NCBI RefSeq assembly: GCF_000764305.2
Contig: NW_025936356.1
Coordinates: 177,761 to 241,760 of the forward strand
Length of the DNA stretch: 64,000 nucleotides
Direction of reading: 5' to 3'
Source of the DNA: Hyalella azteca
Taxonomy: Eukaryota; Arthropoda; Malacostraca; Amphipoda; Hyalellidae
Both the position numbers and the translations under genes were made by a program. The notes below the pieces were generated by a model. That model worked only from the letters and a program-made list of their open reading frames with translations, was not told the DNA's origin and did no database searches. This document shows positions 12,686-25,231 of this stretch, piece after piece. Position 1 is the first letter of the stretch. Each line of letters starts with the position of its first letter.

Positions 12686-12947
12686 AACCGGAGACACGCG
12701 GGGACGCCGGCTATACGGGCACGCCGAGACACGGGACGCTGGCTATACGGGACGCGGGACGCGGGCAATACGGGCACGCCGGGACACGGGACGCTGGCTA
12801 TACGGGCACGCCGGGACACGGGACGCTGGCTATACGGGACGCGGGACGTGGGCAATACGGGCACGCCGGGTCACGGGACGTTGGCTATACGGGACGCGGG
12901 GACGCGGGCAATACGGGCACGCCGGGACACGGGACGCTGGCTGTAGT
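12686..12947. repeat. GC-rich compound minisatellite
   Basis: Built from short blocks (GGGCACGCCGGGACACGGGA, CGCTGGCTATAC, GGGACGCGGGACGCGGGCAA) in changing order, giving a higher-order pattern of roughly 55 and 80 bp. Very CpG-rich compared with its AT-rich surroundings. Confidence 0.85.
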
Positions 12948-13667
12948 GCGAGCGAGGCAGGGATTAAAGTGACGGCGGCTGAAGACATTCAAATGAGCGC
13001 GGCGATCACCGCACAGGCCTCAGTGGGGCCTTATTGCGAGCTGGGCCTCAGTGGGGCCTTATTGCTGGGCCACTGAGAGGCCACATATTGAGGCACTATT
13101 ATTACGATTAATTCGCTACTTCAGCTCATCTCTTCTGTTGTCATGCAGCATGATTGCTCCCTTCCTATAGCTGCTACTTCCAAAATACTCGCAATATCTT
13201 CGAGACTTCACTTACTTTTTTAGGTAATGGAATTAATTTAATTTTCTTAATTAAAATGACTCAAGTTAGCTAACTTTTCTGCTAAGCTCACCCATGAGCC
13301 AAAATTTCCTTCTTACAACACCCAATTCTCAGCTCCTCATCACAACCTTTTTAGCCCCAACTTTTAAATTTCCCGAAATAGAAGTTTTGTTTTAAGGTCG
13401 TGGAGTAAGTGAAGTGCGGACGAACCGACTTCGTGATCCGCGTCCGCAAACAAACGAGACGGCAACCTCATCCCGGACGAAATAAAGTGCGGACAACGCG
13501 CATTTCGGGGTGAGCTTGGCAAGGCATTCCGGGCAGGCGATCTCGCAGGATTTGGGAAATAGAAAATTTGTGGACTTCGGAAATTCCGATCGCTGGAACA
13601 TCGCAAAGTTGGGCAGTTGGGGGAATTTTGTGCCGTCACCTCTCTTGCCACTCACGACCTCTCGCAC
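12948..13667. other. Unique sequence
   Basis: No gene supported. A short duplication of CAGTGGGGCCTTATTGC lies at about 13021-13065. The open frames at 13364-13766 (-) run into the 12-bp array and have no recognisable domain. Confidence 0.4.
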
Positions 13668-13765
13668 CACTCCTGCCACCACTCCTGCCACCACCACTCC
13701 TGCCACCACCACTCCTGCCACCACCACTCCTGCCACCACCACTCCTGCCACCACCACTCCTGCCA
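13668..13765. repeat. 12-bp array CCACCACTCCTG
   Basis: About eight copies of a 12-bp unit, with 9-bp variants at the start. It ends exactly where an adapter begins, so its true right boundary is unknown. Confidence 0.95.
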
Positions 13766-13803
13766 CTGTCTCTTATACACATCTAGATGTGTATAAGAGA
13801 CAG
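13766..13803. other. Nextera mate-pair junction adapter (artefact)
   Basis: CTGTCTCTTATACACATCT is followed directly by its reverse complement AGATGTGTATAAGAGACAG. This is the 19-bp Tn5 mosaic end head to head, the known junction adapter of Nextera mate-pair libraries. It is synthetic sequence left in the assembly, so the arrays on either side are not shown to be neighbours in the genome. Confidence 0.97.
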
Positions 13804-14025
13804 GATGAGCTCGAATCCACCGAGTTGAAGTTGTGGTGATGGATGAGCTAGAATCCACCGGGTTGAAGTTGCGGTGATGGATGAGCTCGAATCCACCGAG
13901 TTGAAGTTGCGGTGATGGATGAGCTCGAATCCACCGGGTTGAAGTTGCGGTGATGGATGAGCTCGAATCCACCGAGTTGAAGTTGCGGTGATGGATGAGC
14001 TCGAATACACCGAGTTGAAGTTGTG
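13804..14025. repeat. 38-bp minisatellite
   Basis: Nearly six copies of a 38-bp unit containing GATGAGCTCGAATCCACCG and GTTGAAGTTGCGGTGATG. Period from GATGAG at 13804 and 13842. The left edge abuts an adapter. Confidence 0.95.
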
Positions 14026-17000
14026 AATTTTCATATTAAATATTTTTGTTTCTTTTTAATTTTTCAGCGAAAAACTAAAAGTCTACATGGCTTTTGCATC
14101 TTGGTAGACGGACTGTTTATGTGATGGACACTGAGAGAAATATGGGAGAGAAACTCGCAGACTAGTAAGAACAAGGCTGTTTATTTGCGTTTAGTGAATC
14201 TACCTACCTGACTCGTCCATGATTTATTCAGTTACTAATGCTAGTGAGGCATTGAAAGTGAACTAAATAAATGAGGCTACCCTGACTTTTAAAGCATAAT
14301 GAAGCTAAGTGGAATGAAATCTTATTAATTAACGAAACTAGATTTCAATTGATTATAATCTTTAAGCTTTATTGAAATCAATTAATTCAATGAATGGAGC
14401 TTCCTGTAAATTGATCTCATTAAAAAAATTACCGTTTAACTTGGCCTTGCTTATGTAGCTATACTGAAAGTGACCTCATTAATATTGAACTATAATATAT
14501 ACGAGTTTGTTCCAATAATGTGATTTTTTGATTTTATGGAAGAAATGATCCGCGAAAGTATGCCTATATTAGATAAAGCAGTTATAGTTTCACAATATAT
14601 TCTTGTAATAACTAATAAGAAGCGAGCTGTCACTTTGTTAGGTTAGCAAGGCTTTAAATGTTGGTTCTCATTGACTTAGAAGTAAAAGATATCAAACCTA
14701 AACATCGTGAATGTAGATGGAACAATGAATCTTCTATAAAAAAAATTTGTTCTTCAAACAGAGCATTAGGTTCCACAAAGAAACAAGCCTAAATGCATAC
14801 ATAAAACGTTCATTAGTCTAAAAGAAAGATATCCTTTATATTCAAATGAGGAAACTAATCCGGTGGTGCAAACCATCTGCCTCCTCGAGAATAATGTGAA
14901 GCTGGCAATCTCATTTCTTCTGTTTATTTGTTACCAAGCGTAATTATAAGCGCTTTATAGGAGGCCGATCGGTGGCCTACGAAAAACAGGTTATGATACA
15001 GCAATAATTTACAATGATGTAAATGACTTTGTGCAGACAAGCGGAAGCTATTCTCAATTATTTTGTGTGCGTTGGGATTCTGTTACAAGATCATTGAGGA
15101 AATGGTTTATCATTTCCAGAACTTTTCATCAACTAGATTGATGCTAACTCTTGTTGCATGGTCCGCGGCATGAGTTCCAAGTCGTACAACTTTTGGATCA
15201 GGTTGAGAAAGTAATTTTTGCTATCACCGTACAACTTTTTCCATTTTTAGAACGGAGGAAACCGAAAGCTGAACATGACTTCGATTTTAGCTTGGAATAA
15301 ATTCAATTTGTTTTATGTTTTTTTTCGAGGAGACGAACTTGTGACTAGTTCTGTCCACACAAACTCGGAAATACTTTACTCATTTATCTGCGCATGCATT
15401 GTCAAAATAATCGAATTATGCATCGGTTCCTACAATATTGATTTCTTTAAGTTGATACTGAACGTGATTTTGAGAGTTCTGCGTTCAAACTATGTCCGCG
15501 TTCCGTGAATCATGGTGGGCTTCAAATGCAATGCAAATCTATATTGAAAGTTTATCGTTGTGGTTGTGCTCACCGAATGTAAATGGCCTTAAAAATATCG
15601 CCAAATTCTTGGAAAAAAGAAATATTGTAGTGCCTTTAGTATCTTTCGCGGTTAAGAACAAGTATCTAAGAACACGTATCTACAACATGTATCTAAGAAC
15701 ACGTATCTACGAACAAGTATCAAAGAACACGTGTCTATGAACACGCCGAAACTGCCACAAACTGCTCATAAAATGTCATTTTCTGAGCAAATTATTCTAC
15801 CATACGCTAAACAATATAAATCCTTCCTTAAAATTGGCTTCCAACTACACATAATGAAAACTTGCCATCAAAAACTCTTCTCAAACGTAAAATTGTTTTG
15901 AGATCCTCTTTAAAACTTTAGCTGAACTTTAAACTTTTTTCATTTTTTATTGAAAGCATCAATTCACAATACTTGAACTAACACGAATATGTCTTCGTTA
16001 CTCCCACTACTCTTCACAAGGTATTAATTTCTCTTCAAAACTCCCACAAAACCCCGAGTAATACCAATTTCCCTCGCGCTGAAAGGAAGAGCTTAGCGCG
16101 CTAACCTCGACTAGCCTTTTTTCCCATTTTAAAGTCGGCGCTCGAAGGCTAATGCAGTTTTCCAATATTTGCCAGATCACAAAGGCGGTGGGAACAGGAT
16201 CTGCCGAGCAGATCAGATCCTCGAGCAGTTGGACGCTTTTTAACCCGAACCTCCGCTGCTTCCAACGCCTAAAAAACGAGAAATTGTAGCTGCAGTCGCA
16301 CTTTTTGGTCCTGTTTCGGGGCGGATTTTTGTAACACTTTGAAAAATATAATGTTTTATGATCGTGCAGTTTCCAGGGGAGTTGATTTAGTAGCATGTTT
16401 GGAGGTTTTTTGTACTTAAGCAATTATTTTAAATTTTGTTTTACTAATTTTAGCTCCAAATGTAGAACTGATGGGATTTCATTCAATTTTTTTTAACAGT
16501 TTTCCATCATCAAATATCACAATAACCTTGGCACTAATGCTATGATGATTTATGGCGATTGAAAGATCGCTTATATTCTCTCTATGAATCGCGTTTTTTT
16601 GGAAATTTTATTACCCTAAATACATTGTTTGAACTTTTCACTCAATCCCTTTCTCGCTCTCTGCCGAAGACGCTGGAAGAGTCTTCAGGATGCCGCGGTA
16701 CGAGTTTGCGACATTAATACTGTAGTAAATGGGCATTAATTAAATTATTATTGTAATTAAATTAATATTGTAGTATATACACTATTTACCACGAAAAATA
16801 AAGTTGTAATATTTTTTTGTAGTAAATGAAGGGTCACTATATACCACAAACAATGAAGTTGCAACATATATACTGCATTAAATGAGAACACAATAAAAAA
16901 TGCATTAAATGTACTATAAGAACAATAGAGTTGCAATATGTATATTATAGTAAATGAAGGTCCTATATACTAAGGGTTCTGAGATTGTAATATTTATATA

Positions 17001-17321
17001 TCAAAGGAACTAAGAGGGAACATTTGTGAAAGGAAAAATGTTAGCAGTGCATACTAATGGTATAGTCAAACACATATGGAACTAAGATGATCTGAGGTAA
17101 TACATACCTACAACGGACGTCATAACGGGACTGGGCTAACTGGAACTAAAACCAGTTTTTGAATAATCTAAATATTAAGTTGAAATGTTAAATTGTGAAT
17201 ACTGAGCGCACTGACACAACATTGCCTTGCATGAAACACGTTGTCAGCATAGAGCAGTCCAAAGGCGAGTCTAAACCAAGACCATTATTTCACACGTCTT
17301 AATTGAGTCCAGACGTTGACA
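14026..17321. other. AT-rich gene-free stretch
   Basis: No gene supported over about 3.3 kb. Small repeats: ACGTATCTACGAAC-like words at 15655-15740, and a decayed repeat around AGTAAATGAAGG...TATATAC at 16720-16960. A 138-codon open frame at 16007-16423 (-) shows no recognisable domain and overlaps nothing. Confidence 0.5.
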
Positions 17322-18038
17322 GGCGTGTCTAATCCAAGTCCATAAGCAAGTCTAAACTACGCACACAAGCACGTCTAAACTAAGTCCACAAGCACGTCTA
17401 AACTAAGTCCACAAGCACGTCTAAACTAAGTCCACAAGCACGTCTAAACTAAGTCCACAAGCACGTCTAAACTAAGTCCACAAGCACGTCTAAACTAAGT
17501 CCACAAGCACGTCTAAACTAAGTCCACAAGCACGTCTAAACTAAGTCCACAAGCACGTCTAAACTAAGTCCACAAGCACGTCTAAACTAAGTCCACAAGC
17601 ACGTCTAAACTAAGTCCACAAGCACGTCTAAACTAAGTCCACAAGCACGTCTAAACTAAGTCCACAAGCACGTCTAAACTAAGTCCACAAGCACGTCTAA
17701 ACTAAGTCCACAAGCACGTCTAAACTAAGTCCACAAGCACGTCTAAACTAAGTCCACAAGCACGTCTAAACTAAGTCCACAAGCACGTCTAAACTAAGTC
17801 CACAAGCACGTCTAAACTAAGTCCACAAGCACGTCTAAACTAAGTCCACAAGCACGTCTAAACTAAGTCCACAAGCACGTCTAAACTAAGTCCACAAGCA
17901 CGTCTAAACTAAGTCCACAAGCACGTCTAAACTAAGTCCACAAGCACGTCTAAACTAAGTCCACAAGCACGTCTAAACTAAGTCCACAAGCACGTCTAAA
18001 CTAAGTCCACAAGCACGTCTAAACTAAGTCCACAAGCA
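17322..18038. repeat. 23-bp minisatellite, ~31 copies
   Basis: Degenerate for the first two copies, then essentially identical copies of GTCCACAAGCACGTCTAAAC plus TAA up to a single n at 18039. Such perfection over 650 bp suggests recent expansion or assembler-filled repeat. Copy number in the real genome cannot be read from this. Confidence 0.95.
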
Positions 18039-18039
18039 N
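18039..18039. other. Single-n scaffold junction
   Basis: A lone n joins the 23-bp array to an unrelated 21-bp array in mid-unit. Some scaffolders write one n for a zero or negative gap. Confidence 0.8.
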
Positions 18040-18137
18040 ATTTCTCTGCTCCTCCACCGCATTTCTCTGCTTCTCCACCGCATTTCTCTGCTCCTCCACC
18101 GCATTTCTCTGCTCCTCTACCGCATTTCTCTGCTCCT
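18040..18137. repeat. 21-bp minisatellite
   Basis: Nearly five copies of a 21-bp unit, ATTTCTCTGCTCCTCCACCG plus C. Starts at the junction, so it is truncated on the left. Confidence 0.95.
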
Positions 18138-20301
18138 TCATTTCCGCCTCGCACGGAAGTCATCAGTGCCAAACATTTATCGTAAGCAGCTCTGTTTTCG
18201 ACGGCCACGGTCGTTTATCGTTGACCAGACGCCCTTATCGTGGGTCAGTCAGTGATCGTGGGCACGATAAGATACAGGAGGCCGTGGGCCCGACACAATA
18301 GAGGCCCTCGGACCCGCTGTGTGCTCCCAAGATTGACTTTTTGTGTGAACCTTCGAGTTATTTTCCTGCCGGCCAAACTGACGCTCTGCTCTTGGCTTTG
18401 TGCTTCATTGTTTCTTTCTTTTATTTGGGATTAATTATTTTAAATTAACTAATAGACTAATTTTAATGGGCTGCTGGGTGAAATATGTGATGAGTTGAAA
18501 TGAGTAGCTATACTTATAATTATTTCATATCTGTCTCATTTTCTGTCTAATCATTTACCACCGCATCCATTTATATATTTATTTTTTGATGTACAGATAA
18601 ATTTTATAATCTGACTATTACTTTTACAGATCCGTACGTCGATCTACTTGTATATCTACCCTCATGTCCACATACACAAAAGCATTATAATCAACGTAAA
18701 CACTATACACACAAATATGACTACATCATTTTATGATTTCTTTCTACACTTCTACTTTCACACCTACTCGTCTACCCACGTATCTACTTACAAATCTACC
18801 TACCATACATGTCTACCTACCTTTGCATCTAACCAAATATCTCCGCACTTGTTTATCAACCTATCTATAGTTGATCATTTGCTTCTGATTTAAAAAGAAT
18901 TTGATTACAAAGTACATGCAAAATTTTTGTGTGAAGGCATTGACGCACTTAGAATTATGAGTGACATTTAAGAGAAGGAAAACAGCAATATTGTTTTACC
19001 AATAATGAAAACGTCAAAAAAATTATATTAATTCCTGAATAAAGTTATGTATTGCACAATAAATTAAGTGTGTGGCTAATGAATAATAAATTGTGTTGCT
19101 TCACGTGCTTAATGGCAGAACATTGTAGGATTTATGAGTGATTGTATAGGATTATGAAAAATAATTAAACAATATGTATTGCTAGAGCCCCGTCCAGTAA
19201 TTCAATTAATAGCAAATGGCGATCATGTCACGAAAAGAGGCCAATAAGATACCTACGATTATATGGGAACATTCATGTTTAACATACCACTACTTAAGGA
19301 TGAACTGCAATGTTACCGCTGTTCAAAAATAAAATTCAAATTCAAAGTCATAAATAAAATTAAAGTTCAAGCTTTTATGATGGCTACCAAAGAGATGGCT
19401 TACGCTCCGAGTATGAACGTCTTCAAAAACAGACTAGACGAAGCTATGCAGGAGCATATGTTCAGTCTTAAAATGCCTAGCAAATTACGGACCAGGCAAT
19501 AAGTCCAGCAGCTATCTCAATCAATCGTCAGCTATGGAAAGATCGGGTTCCAAAGGCCGGATCCCTTGTGAATCAAGTCACGAAAAGTTCAAGAATCGGC
19601 AACAGGCCATGGGCCTATTTCTTCAGTGCCGACACTTCTATTCTATTCTATTCTATGGCTGGCAGCGTCAGCGCCTGATGGCTTACAATGGCTGGCAGCG
19701 TCAGCGCCTGCATGCCTGCCGCTACGCCTGATGTAACCGCACGTGGCGACTAAACTTCTATAGGCGTCGCCCGTCCATCCTATTCACTCCCAGCCTCCGC
19801 TGTTCATTTCATGCCCTTGGCAGAACAATGCTTCGTTTATAACGGTCTTTTCAGCGGCGGCCACCCATAAACCACCGATAATTCCCAGCGCGCCAAGTGT
19901 CAGAACTGCAAGCAAAAAAAAAATTCCCCCGAAATTCCACCCTAAGCCATCTAAGTTTCCCACGACGCGGTAGTACGGCTGCTGTTTACAGAGAAGCCTC
20001 GGTCGTTCGTTCTCCAGCCATAATCCTCCCCTCTGTCCATTACCCTCGCATTGTTCGAAACAATGACTACCCTCACCTCCCTAACCTCCCTCGTTACCCT
20101 CACCCATAGACTCAATCAACAAGGGGATTTACCCCACATCTTCCCTCAATCGGTGACACGTGAGTTACATCTCCCCACCGCAACCCTTGCATCTGGGAAA
20201 TTCTCAACAGGTTCACTTCCCTCGGAATTCCTGAATGCAGCGCGAGGGAAAACTCTCAGTAATTTCATTTTTCTTGGCTCAATATCTGACAGGTTAATAG
20301 T
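18138..20301. other. Gene-free stretch with short repeats
   Basis: No complete gene. A possible retrotransposon relic lies at 19263-19502. A short duplication of GGCTGGCAGCGTCAGCGCCT lies at 19656-19711. Pyrimidine-rich TCTACC words occur at 18640-18860. Confidence 0.5.
19263..19502 (+). pseudogene. Possible relic of non-LTR RT C-terminus
   Basis: A 79-codon frame carries APSMNVFKNRLD at residues 48-59 (nt 19404-19439). Many animal non-LTR reverse transcriptases end with a phrase of the form (S/P)xNxFKxRLD followed by W or a charged run. No catalytic RT motif (YXDD) is present and nothing upstream continues the frame. If the resemblance is real, this is only the last few dozen residues of a dead element. 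The match is short and could be chance. Confidence 0.25.
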
Positions 20302-20403
20302 GAGGCTGGTATACTGACGTCGATTACTCGAGGCTGGTATACTGACCTCGATAACTCGAGGCTGGTATACTGACCTCGATAACTCGAGACTGGTATACTG
20401 ATT
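20302..20403. repeat. 28-bp minisatellite
   Basis: About 3.6 copies of a 28-bp unit, GAGGCTGGTATACTGACCTC plus GATAACTC. Confidence 0.9.
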
Positions 20404-21216
20404 CTCTCAAAAACAACACCCGAAATCAGCACAATTCTTGTGCTCACTTTATTTGTTGATGCCGAAGTCTCTTATTATTCCGCTGTACTATTATCATTCG
20501 TTATGATATTATTGTTATCAATGTAAAATTTATTGTAACTATTTCCTCAATCTACTAATAGCGTTGTTCATTTATTGTCACTCCATCGTTTTTGCTGCTG
20601 ATATTTATATGCTGAACGATCCTTTTGATTGATTAGTTATGTTGCAAATTGGAATTTATGCTAAATTATATAGGCAAGTTAAAAATGCCGTGAATTCCCT
20701 GTGCATAAAATATCCAGTGTTGTCCATTAATATCCATTAAAGATTATTCTTTCGGACTAATTTTTTTTATCATTCGCAATAATAGACTGAATTTAGGTCA
20801 ATAGATCCTTTGCAGTCCAAAGTAAGACTCAACCCATCGTAAGAATATCATCCAGTCTTTGAAAACTGAAAACGGTAAAATTCCCTCGAAATTCGTGAAT
20901 ATAATAATGATTTTTCGTTCATTCTGCTATCACTGATTATCGTTATTGATATCGCATCCCTGCTGAAAATCATCGTCGGCCATCGCCAAGTTGGCCGACC
21001 CTAAATTCCTTGGGTTCGTGCACTCAAAAAAATCAATATCTTAAATTGTCAATATAAAAACACGCATTCTGCATATAGTGCCGAAAGGCCTTCTTTATTT
21101 CGGCCGCTGCGGCTGAAGATTTCAGGAATGGGGATCTTTTGCGGCTTCGGAATTGAATTCCAGCGAACGATGGACGCGACAACTGTCCATTCCTGCTGTC
21201 TCGCTACCGTCAGATG
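20404..21216. other. Unique sequence
   Basis: No gene recognised. A 7-bp stem GTCGGCC/GGCCGAC with an 11-base loop lies at about 20974-20998. Confidence 0.4.
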
Positions 21217-21398
21217 TACGGTGACAGTTGACGGGGCTTAGATGGTGCTGGTGACAGTTGACGGGGCTTAGACGGTGCTGGTGACAGTAGACGGGGCTTA
21301 GACAGTGCTGGTGACAGTTGAAGGGCTCAGACGGTGCTGGTGACAGTTGACGGGGCTTTGACGGTGCTGGTGACAGTTGACAGTGCTTAGACAGTCTG
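21217..21398. repeat. 30-bp minisatellite
   Basis: Six copies of a 30-bp unit, GGTGACAGTTGACGGGGCTT plus AGACGGTGCT. Period from GTGACAG at 21221 and 21251. Confidence 0.95.
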
Positions 21399-21706
21399 CT
21401 GTTTAATTACAAGTGATACCGTCTCACGCTGTTGACGTTTCTGCCTACTGTCTGATTCTCTGCAATTCCGTCTGTATAGAGGGTTTCGGACGCCGTCTTC
21501 TTGACATCAATTCTGTCTTTACTGTCTTTAACTGTCAACAGATCTGTTTCGTCTTCCTGTCAGTCCGTGGCTCTCCTTCTGTTCAGATCTGACAGTCTAA
21601 TCGGGTTTATCGATCTAGACAGAAGCCCCCACGCCACCTCTAGACAGGAGCCACCTTCCACCTCTAGACAGGGACCCCTTTTCTGTAGACATTAACCCCT
21701 CCACTA

Positions 21707-21847
21707 TACCTGCACTAGAAGACAGCACCGACCGTACCGCCCTCAGTCTGCCATGACAATACCTGCACTAGCAGACAGCACCGACCGTACCGCCCTCAGT
21801 CTGCCATGACAATACCTGCGCTAGAAGACTGCACCGACCGTACCGCC
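21707..21847. repeat. 53-bp tandem repeat
   Basis: About 2.7 copies of a 53-bp unit beginning CCTGCACTAG and containing CACCGACCGTACCGCCCTCA. Starts at 21709, 21762 and 21815. The stretch just upstream (21600-21680) has TCTAGACAG words repeated about every 20-25 bp. Confidence 0.95.
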
Positions 21848-22120
21848 TATTCCGAAATCACTAGCACAGAAAATATATTCTTTTGAGAAGCACAAAGGAA
21901 TTTTGCTAGACAATTTATCTTGGCGATCAATGATGGATGAGCGACTCATCCAGTTTATCTGAGCAGCGACTCGAACTTTCAACGGAGGATGAGTCAGCAG
22001 AATTGCTATGCCTTATGTGCAGCATAGCAGTTATTGGTGCGTTATTATATAACACGTGTACGGTTATAGGGCGTGATCTTGGGTGTTAATAATATATAAA
22101 TATATATATATATATATAAC

Positions 22121-22204
22121 CATACTCACTCACTCACTCACTCACCCACTCACTCACTCACTCACTCACTCACTCACCCACTCACTCACTCACTCACTCA
22201 CTCA
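22121..22204. repeat. (ACTC)n microsatellite
   Basis: About twenty tandem ACTC units with two CACCC interruptions, following a short (TA)n run at about 22090-22118. Confidence 0.95.
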
Positions 22205-22309
22205 ATATTTAATATCTTAATCTATTGATATCGCTGCTCGGAGCTTCGTAGGAAATTGAAGCCCTTGTCAGGATATGATAACAATATTCCATTTAATTGT
22301 TTGGGTTCC

Positions 22310-23704
22310 TATCGTCCGCAGCATTGTTATCGTCCCCAGCATTATTATCGTCTCCAGCATTGTTATCGTCCCCAACATTGTTATCGTCCCCAGCATTGTT
22401 ATCGTCCTCAGCATTGTTATCGTCCCCAGCATTGTTATCGTCCTCAGCATTGTTATCGTCCCCAGCATTGTATCGTCACCAGCATTGTTATCGTCACCAG
22501 CTTTGTTATCGTCCCCAGCATTGTTATCGTCCCCAGCATTGTTATCGTCCTCAGCATTGTTATCGTCCCCAGCATTGTTATCGTCACCAGCATTGTTATC
22601 GTCACCAGCTTTGTTATCGTCCCCAGCATTGTCATCGTCCCAGCCTTGTTATCGTCCCCAGCATTGTTATCGTCCTCAGCATTGTTATCGTCCCCAGCAT
22701 TGTTATCGTCACCAGCATTGTTATCGTCACCAGCATTGTTATCGTCCCCAGCATTGTCATCGTCCCCAGCATTGTTATCGTCCCGGTATTGTTATCGTCC
22801 CTAGCATTGTTATCGTCCCCAGCACTGTTATCGTCCTTAGCATTGTTATCATCCCCAGCATTGTTATCGTTTCCAGCATTGTTATCGTCCTCAGCATTGT
22901 TATCGTCCCAGCCTTGTTATCATCCCAAGCATTGTTATCGTCACCAGCGTTGTTATCTTCTCCAGCATTGTTATCGTCACCAGCATTGTTTTCTTCTCCC
23001 GCATTATCATCCTCAGCATTGTTATCGGCACCAGCATTGTTATCTTCTCCAGCATTGTTATCATCCCAGCATTGTTATCGTCACCAGCATTGTTATCTTC
23101 TCCAGCATTGTTATCATCCCCAGCATTGTTATCATCCCCAGCATTGTTATCTTCTCCAGCATTGTTATCATCTCCAGCATTGTTATCGTCACCAGTATTG
23201 TTATCTTCTCCAGCTTTGTTATCATCCCCAGCATTGTTATCGTCCCAGCATTGTTGTCGTCCCCGGCAATGTTGTCGTCCCCAGCATTGTTATCTTCTCC
23301 AGCATTGTTATCGTCCCCAGCATTGTTATCGTCCCAGCCTTGTTGTCGTTCCCCGGCATTGTTGTCGTCCCCAGCATTGTTATCGTCCCAAGCATTGTTA
23401 TCGTCCCCAGCATTGTTATCGTCCCCAGCATTGTTATCGTCCCCAGCATTTTTATCTTCTCCAGCATTGTTATTGTCCCCAGCATTGTTATCGTCCACAG
23501 CATTGTTATCGTCCTTAGCATTGTTATCGACCCCAGCATTGTTATCGTCCCCAGCATTGTTATCGTCCCCAGCATTGTTATCGTCCCCAGCATTTTTATC
23601 TTCTCCAGCATTGTTATTTTCCCCAGCATTGTTATCGTCCACAGCATTGTTATCGTCCTTAGCATTGTTATCTACCCCAGCATTGTTATCGTTCAGCGAA
23701 TTGT
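22310..23704. repeat. 18-bp minisatellite, ~75 copies
   Basis: About 1.4 kb of a diverged 18-bp unit, CCCAGCATTGTTATCGTC, with CTC/CAC/TTC/CTT changes at the first positions and 1-2 base deletions. Because 18 is a multiple of three and the unit contains no stop in several frames, long open frames (up to 504 codons on + and 221 on -) run through it. They are repeat by-products. Confidence 0.95.
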
Positions 23705-24941
23705 TATCCCCCCGCGAAAGGAACAAATCCTGCGTGTCCAGTCAATTTGTGAAGCAGGGAATGTAGGATTTTTATCCGTAAAATGGTAACAAATAATTAT
23801 TTAAAGACGTTAAACGCCCGAGATCTGTCATCTAGTAACGTATCACTAGTTACGGAACTGCAGCCAAATATCTTTATAAATTTCATTAGTGTCTTGATTT
23901 GATAATAAATTAATATAATTTCGAAACGACGGACACGCAATAAAACTGAGATTTTGTCATTTTATTTCAAAAGATATAAATCATATTCTATAGCAACTTA
24001 GGAACTGATGAAGTAACGAGCGGCTGAGTTGTCATGATAAAGAATAATTGAAGGTCAGCTTGTAAATTTCAAAAACTTTCATTTTATAAATTTTTCAAAA
24101 TATATATTTTATAAATATAAATACCGTATATATTTTATAAATATAAATTTATAAAATTTATAAATTTTATAAATTTTATAAATTTTCTCCAAATACCGGA
24201 TTTTTTATGATTTCGGGTGGGCGGGTAGCGGCCCTTGCTTCAAATAGCCTCTATTAAAACTCTACGTATAATTTCTCACGTTAATTTGTCGAGATTCTCC
24301 ATAAATGATCTTGATCTAATCACGAATTAGTAACTATAAAAGTTTTCTGGGTCAATAGGCTCTTTATTTTGAGTAAGTTTACATAAACAGACAATTATTT
24401 TAACTTTGTATTGCAGCGCTCTGATTGGCTGCCTCACACACCACTCCACCAATTAGCAGCAGCGTTGACGTTCAACCGTTTTGCTGAGAACGATATAAAT
24501 CAGTGTCCGGCAAAAAGACCAAATGGGTTAAAAACAGGTTTAAAAATCTTTAATTGTACGCATACGAGCTCGTAGCTTGCGCTTAAGGTGATTAGGGCAA
24601 ACATTATCAGATTAAATTATCAGAATTTGCCTTTGTGTAGGCTAACGGCAAAAATCTATTTTCGATTTAATCATGCTAAATTATTCGTCTCTCATTCCTC
24701 GTTGTTTTTAAAACGCTTAAAAAGGAAATTGTGTAACCATAATTACAGATATATAATAAACTACCAGAAGAACTATACATGCAAATCGTAAACCCGATGA
24801 ATCAAATATTTATTCAACTCTATTCAACGGAACCACGCGGTTGAGGGAACCCGGCTTCACCCCCACACCCGCAACCCGGCAACGCAAACCAGGGAGAGAG
24901 CATCCCTATGGAGAGGTAGACAGGGGCGTGACACTCCGTCT
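23705..24941. other. AT-rich gene-free stretch
   Basis: No gene recognised. Contains a TTTATAAATTTTATAAA-rich patch at 24085-24190. Confidence 0.5.
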
Positions 24942-25122
24942 TGACGGTAGACGGGCGGTGGACGGGCGGTGGACGGGCGGTAGACGGGCGGTGGACGGGC
25001 GGTGGACGGACGGGGGAAGGGCGGTGGACGGACGCGGTAGACGGGCGGTGGAGAGGCGGTGGACGGGCGGTGGACGGGCGGTGGACGGGCGGTGGACGGA
25101 CGGTGGACGGGTGGTGGACGGT
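24942..25122. repeat. 11-bp GC-rich array GGTGGACGGGC
   Basis: About 16 copies of an 11-bp unit with small variants (GGTAGACGGGC, GGTGGACGGAC). Arg/Gly-rich frames across it are by-products. Confidence 0.9.
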
Positions 25123-25231
25123 CCGTCTTGACGATGGACGGCGTGGCGCTGATCTGTCTTCGTTTGTGGCCGCTTTAGGGGCAGCCTCGAGACGCCGTGA
25201 TGGACGATGTAGGTCCCTGATGGGGGACGCG

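Noticed and set aside
13510..13972. Open frames of 106-109 codons on both strands
   Set aside because: They translate straight through a synthetic mate-pair adapter.
16007..16423. 138-codon minus-strand frame
   Set aside because: No recognisable domain. One frame of this length is expected by chance in 64 kb of this composition.
17322..18038. CRISPR-like regular array
   Set aside because: Units are contiguous with no unique spacers, and the genome is eukaryotic. It is a plain tandem repeat.
22275..23789. 504-codon and 489-codon open frames on the + strand
   Set aside because: Both run through the 18-bp minisatellite and overlap each other and several minus-strand frames. They have no domain and free indels between copies.
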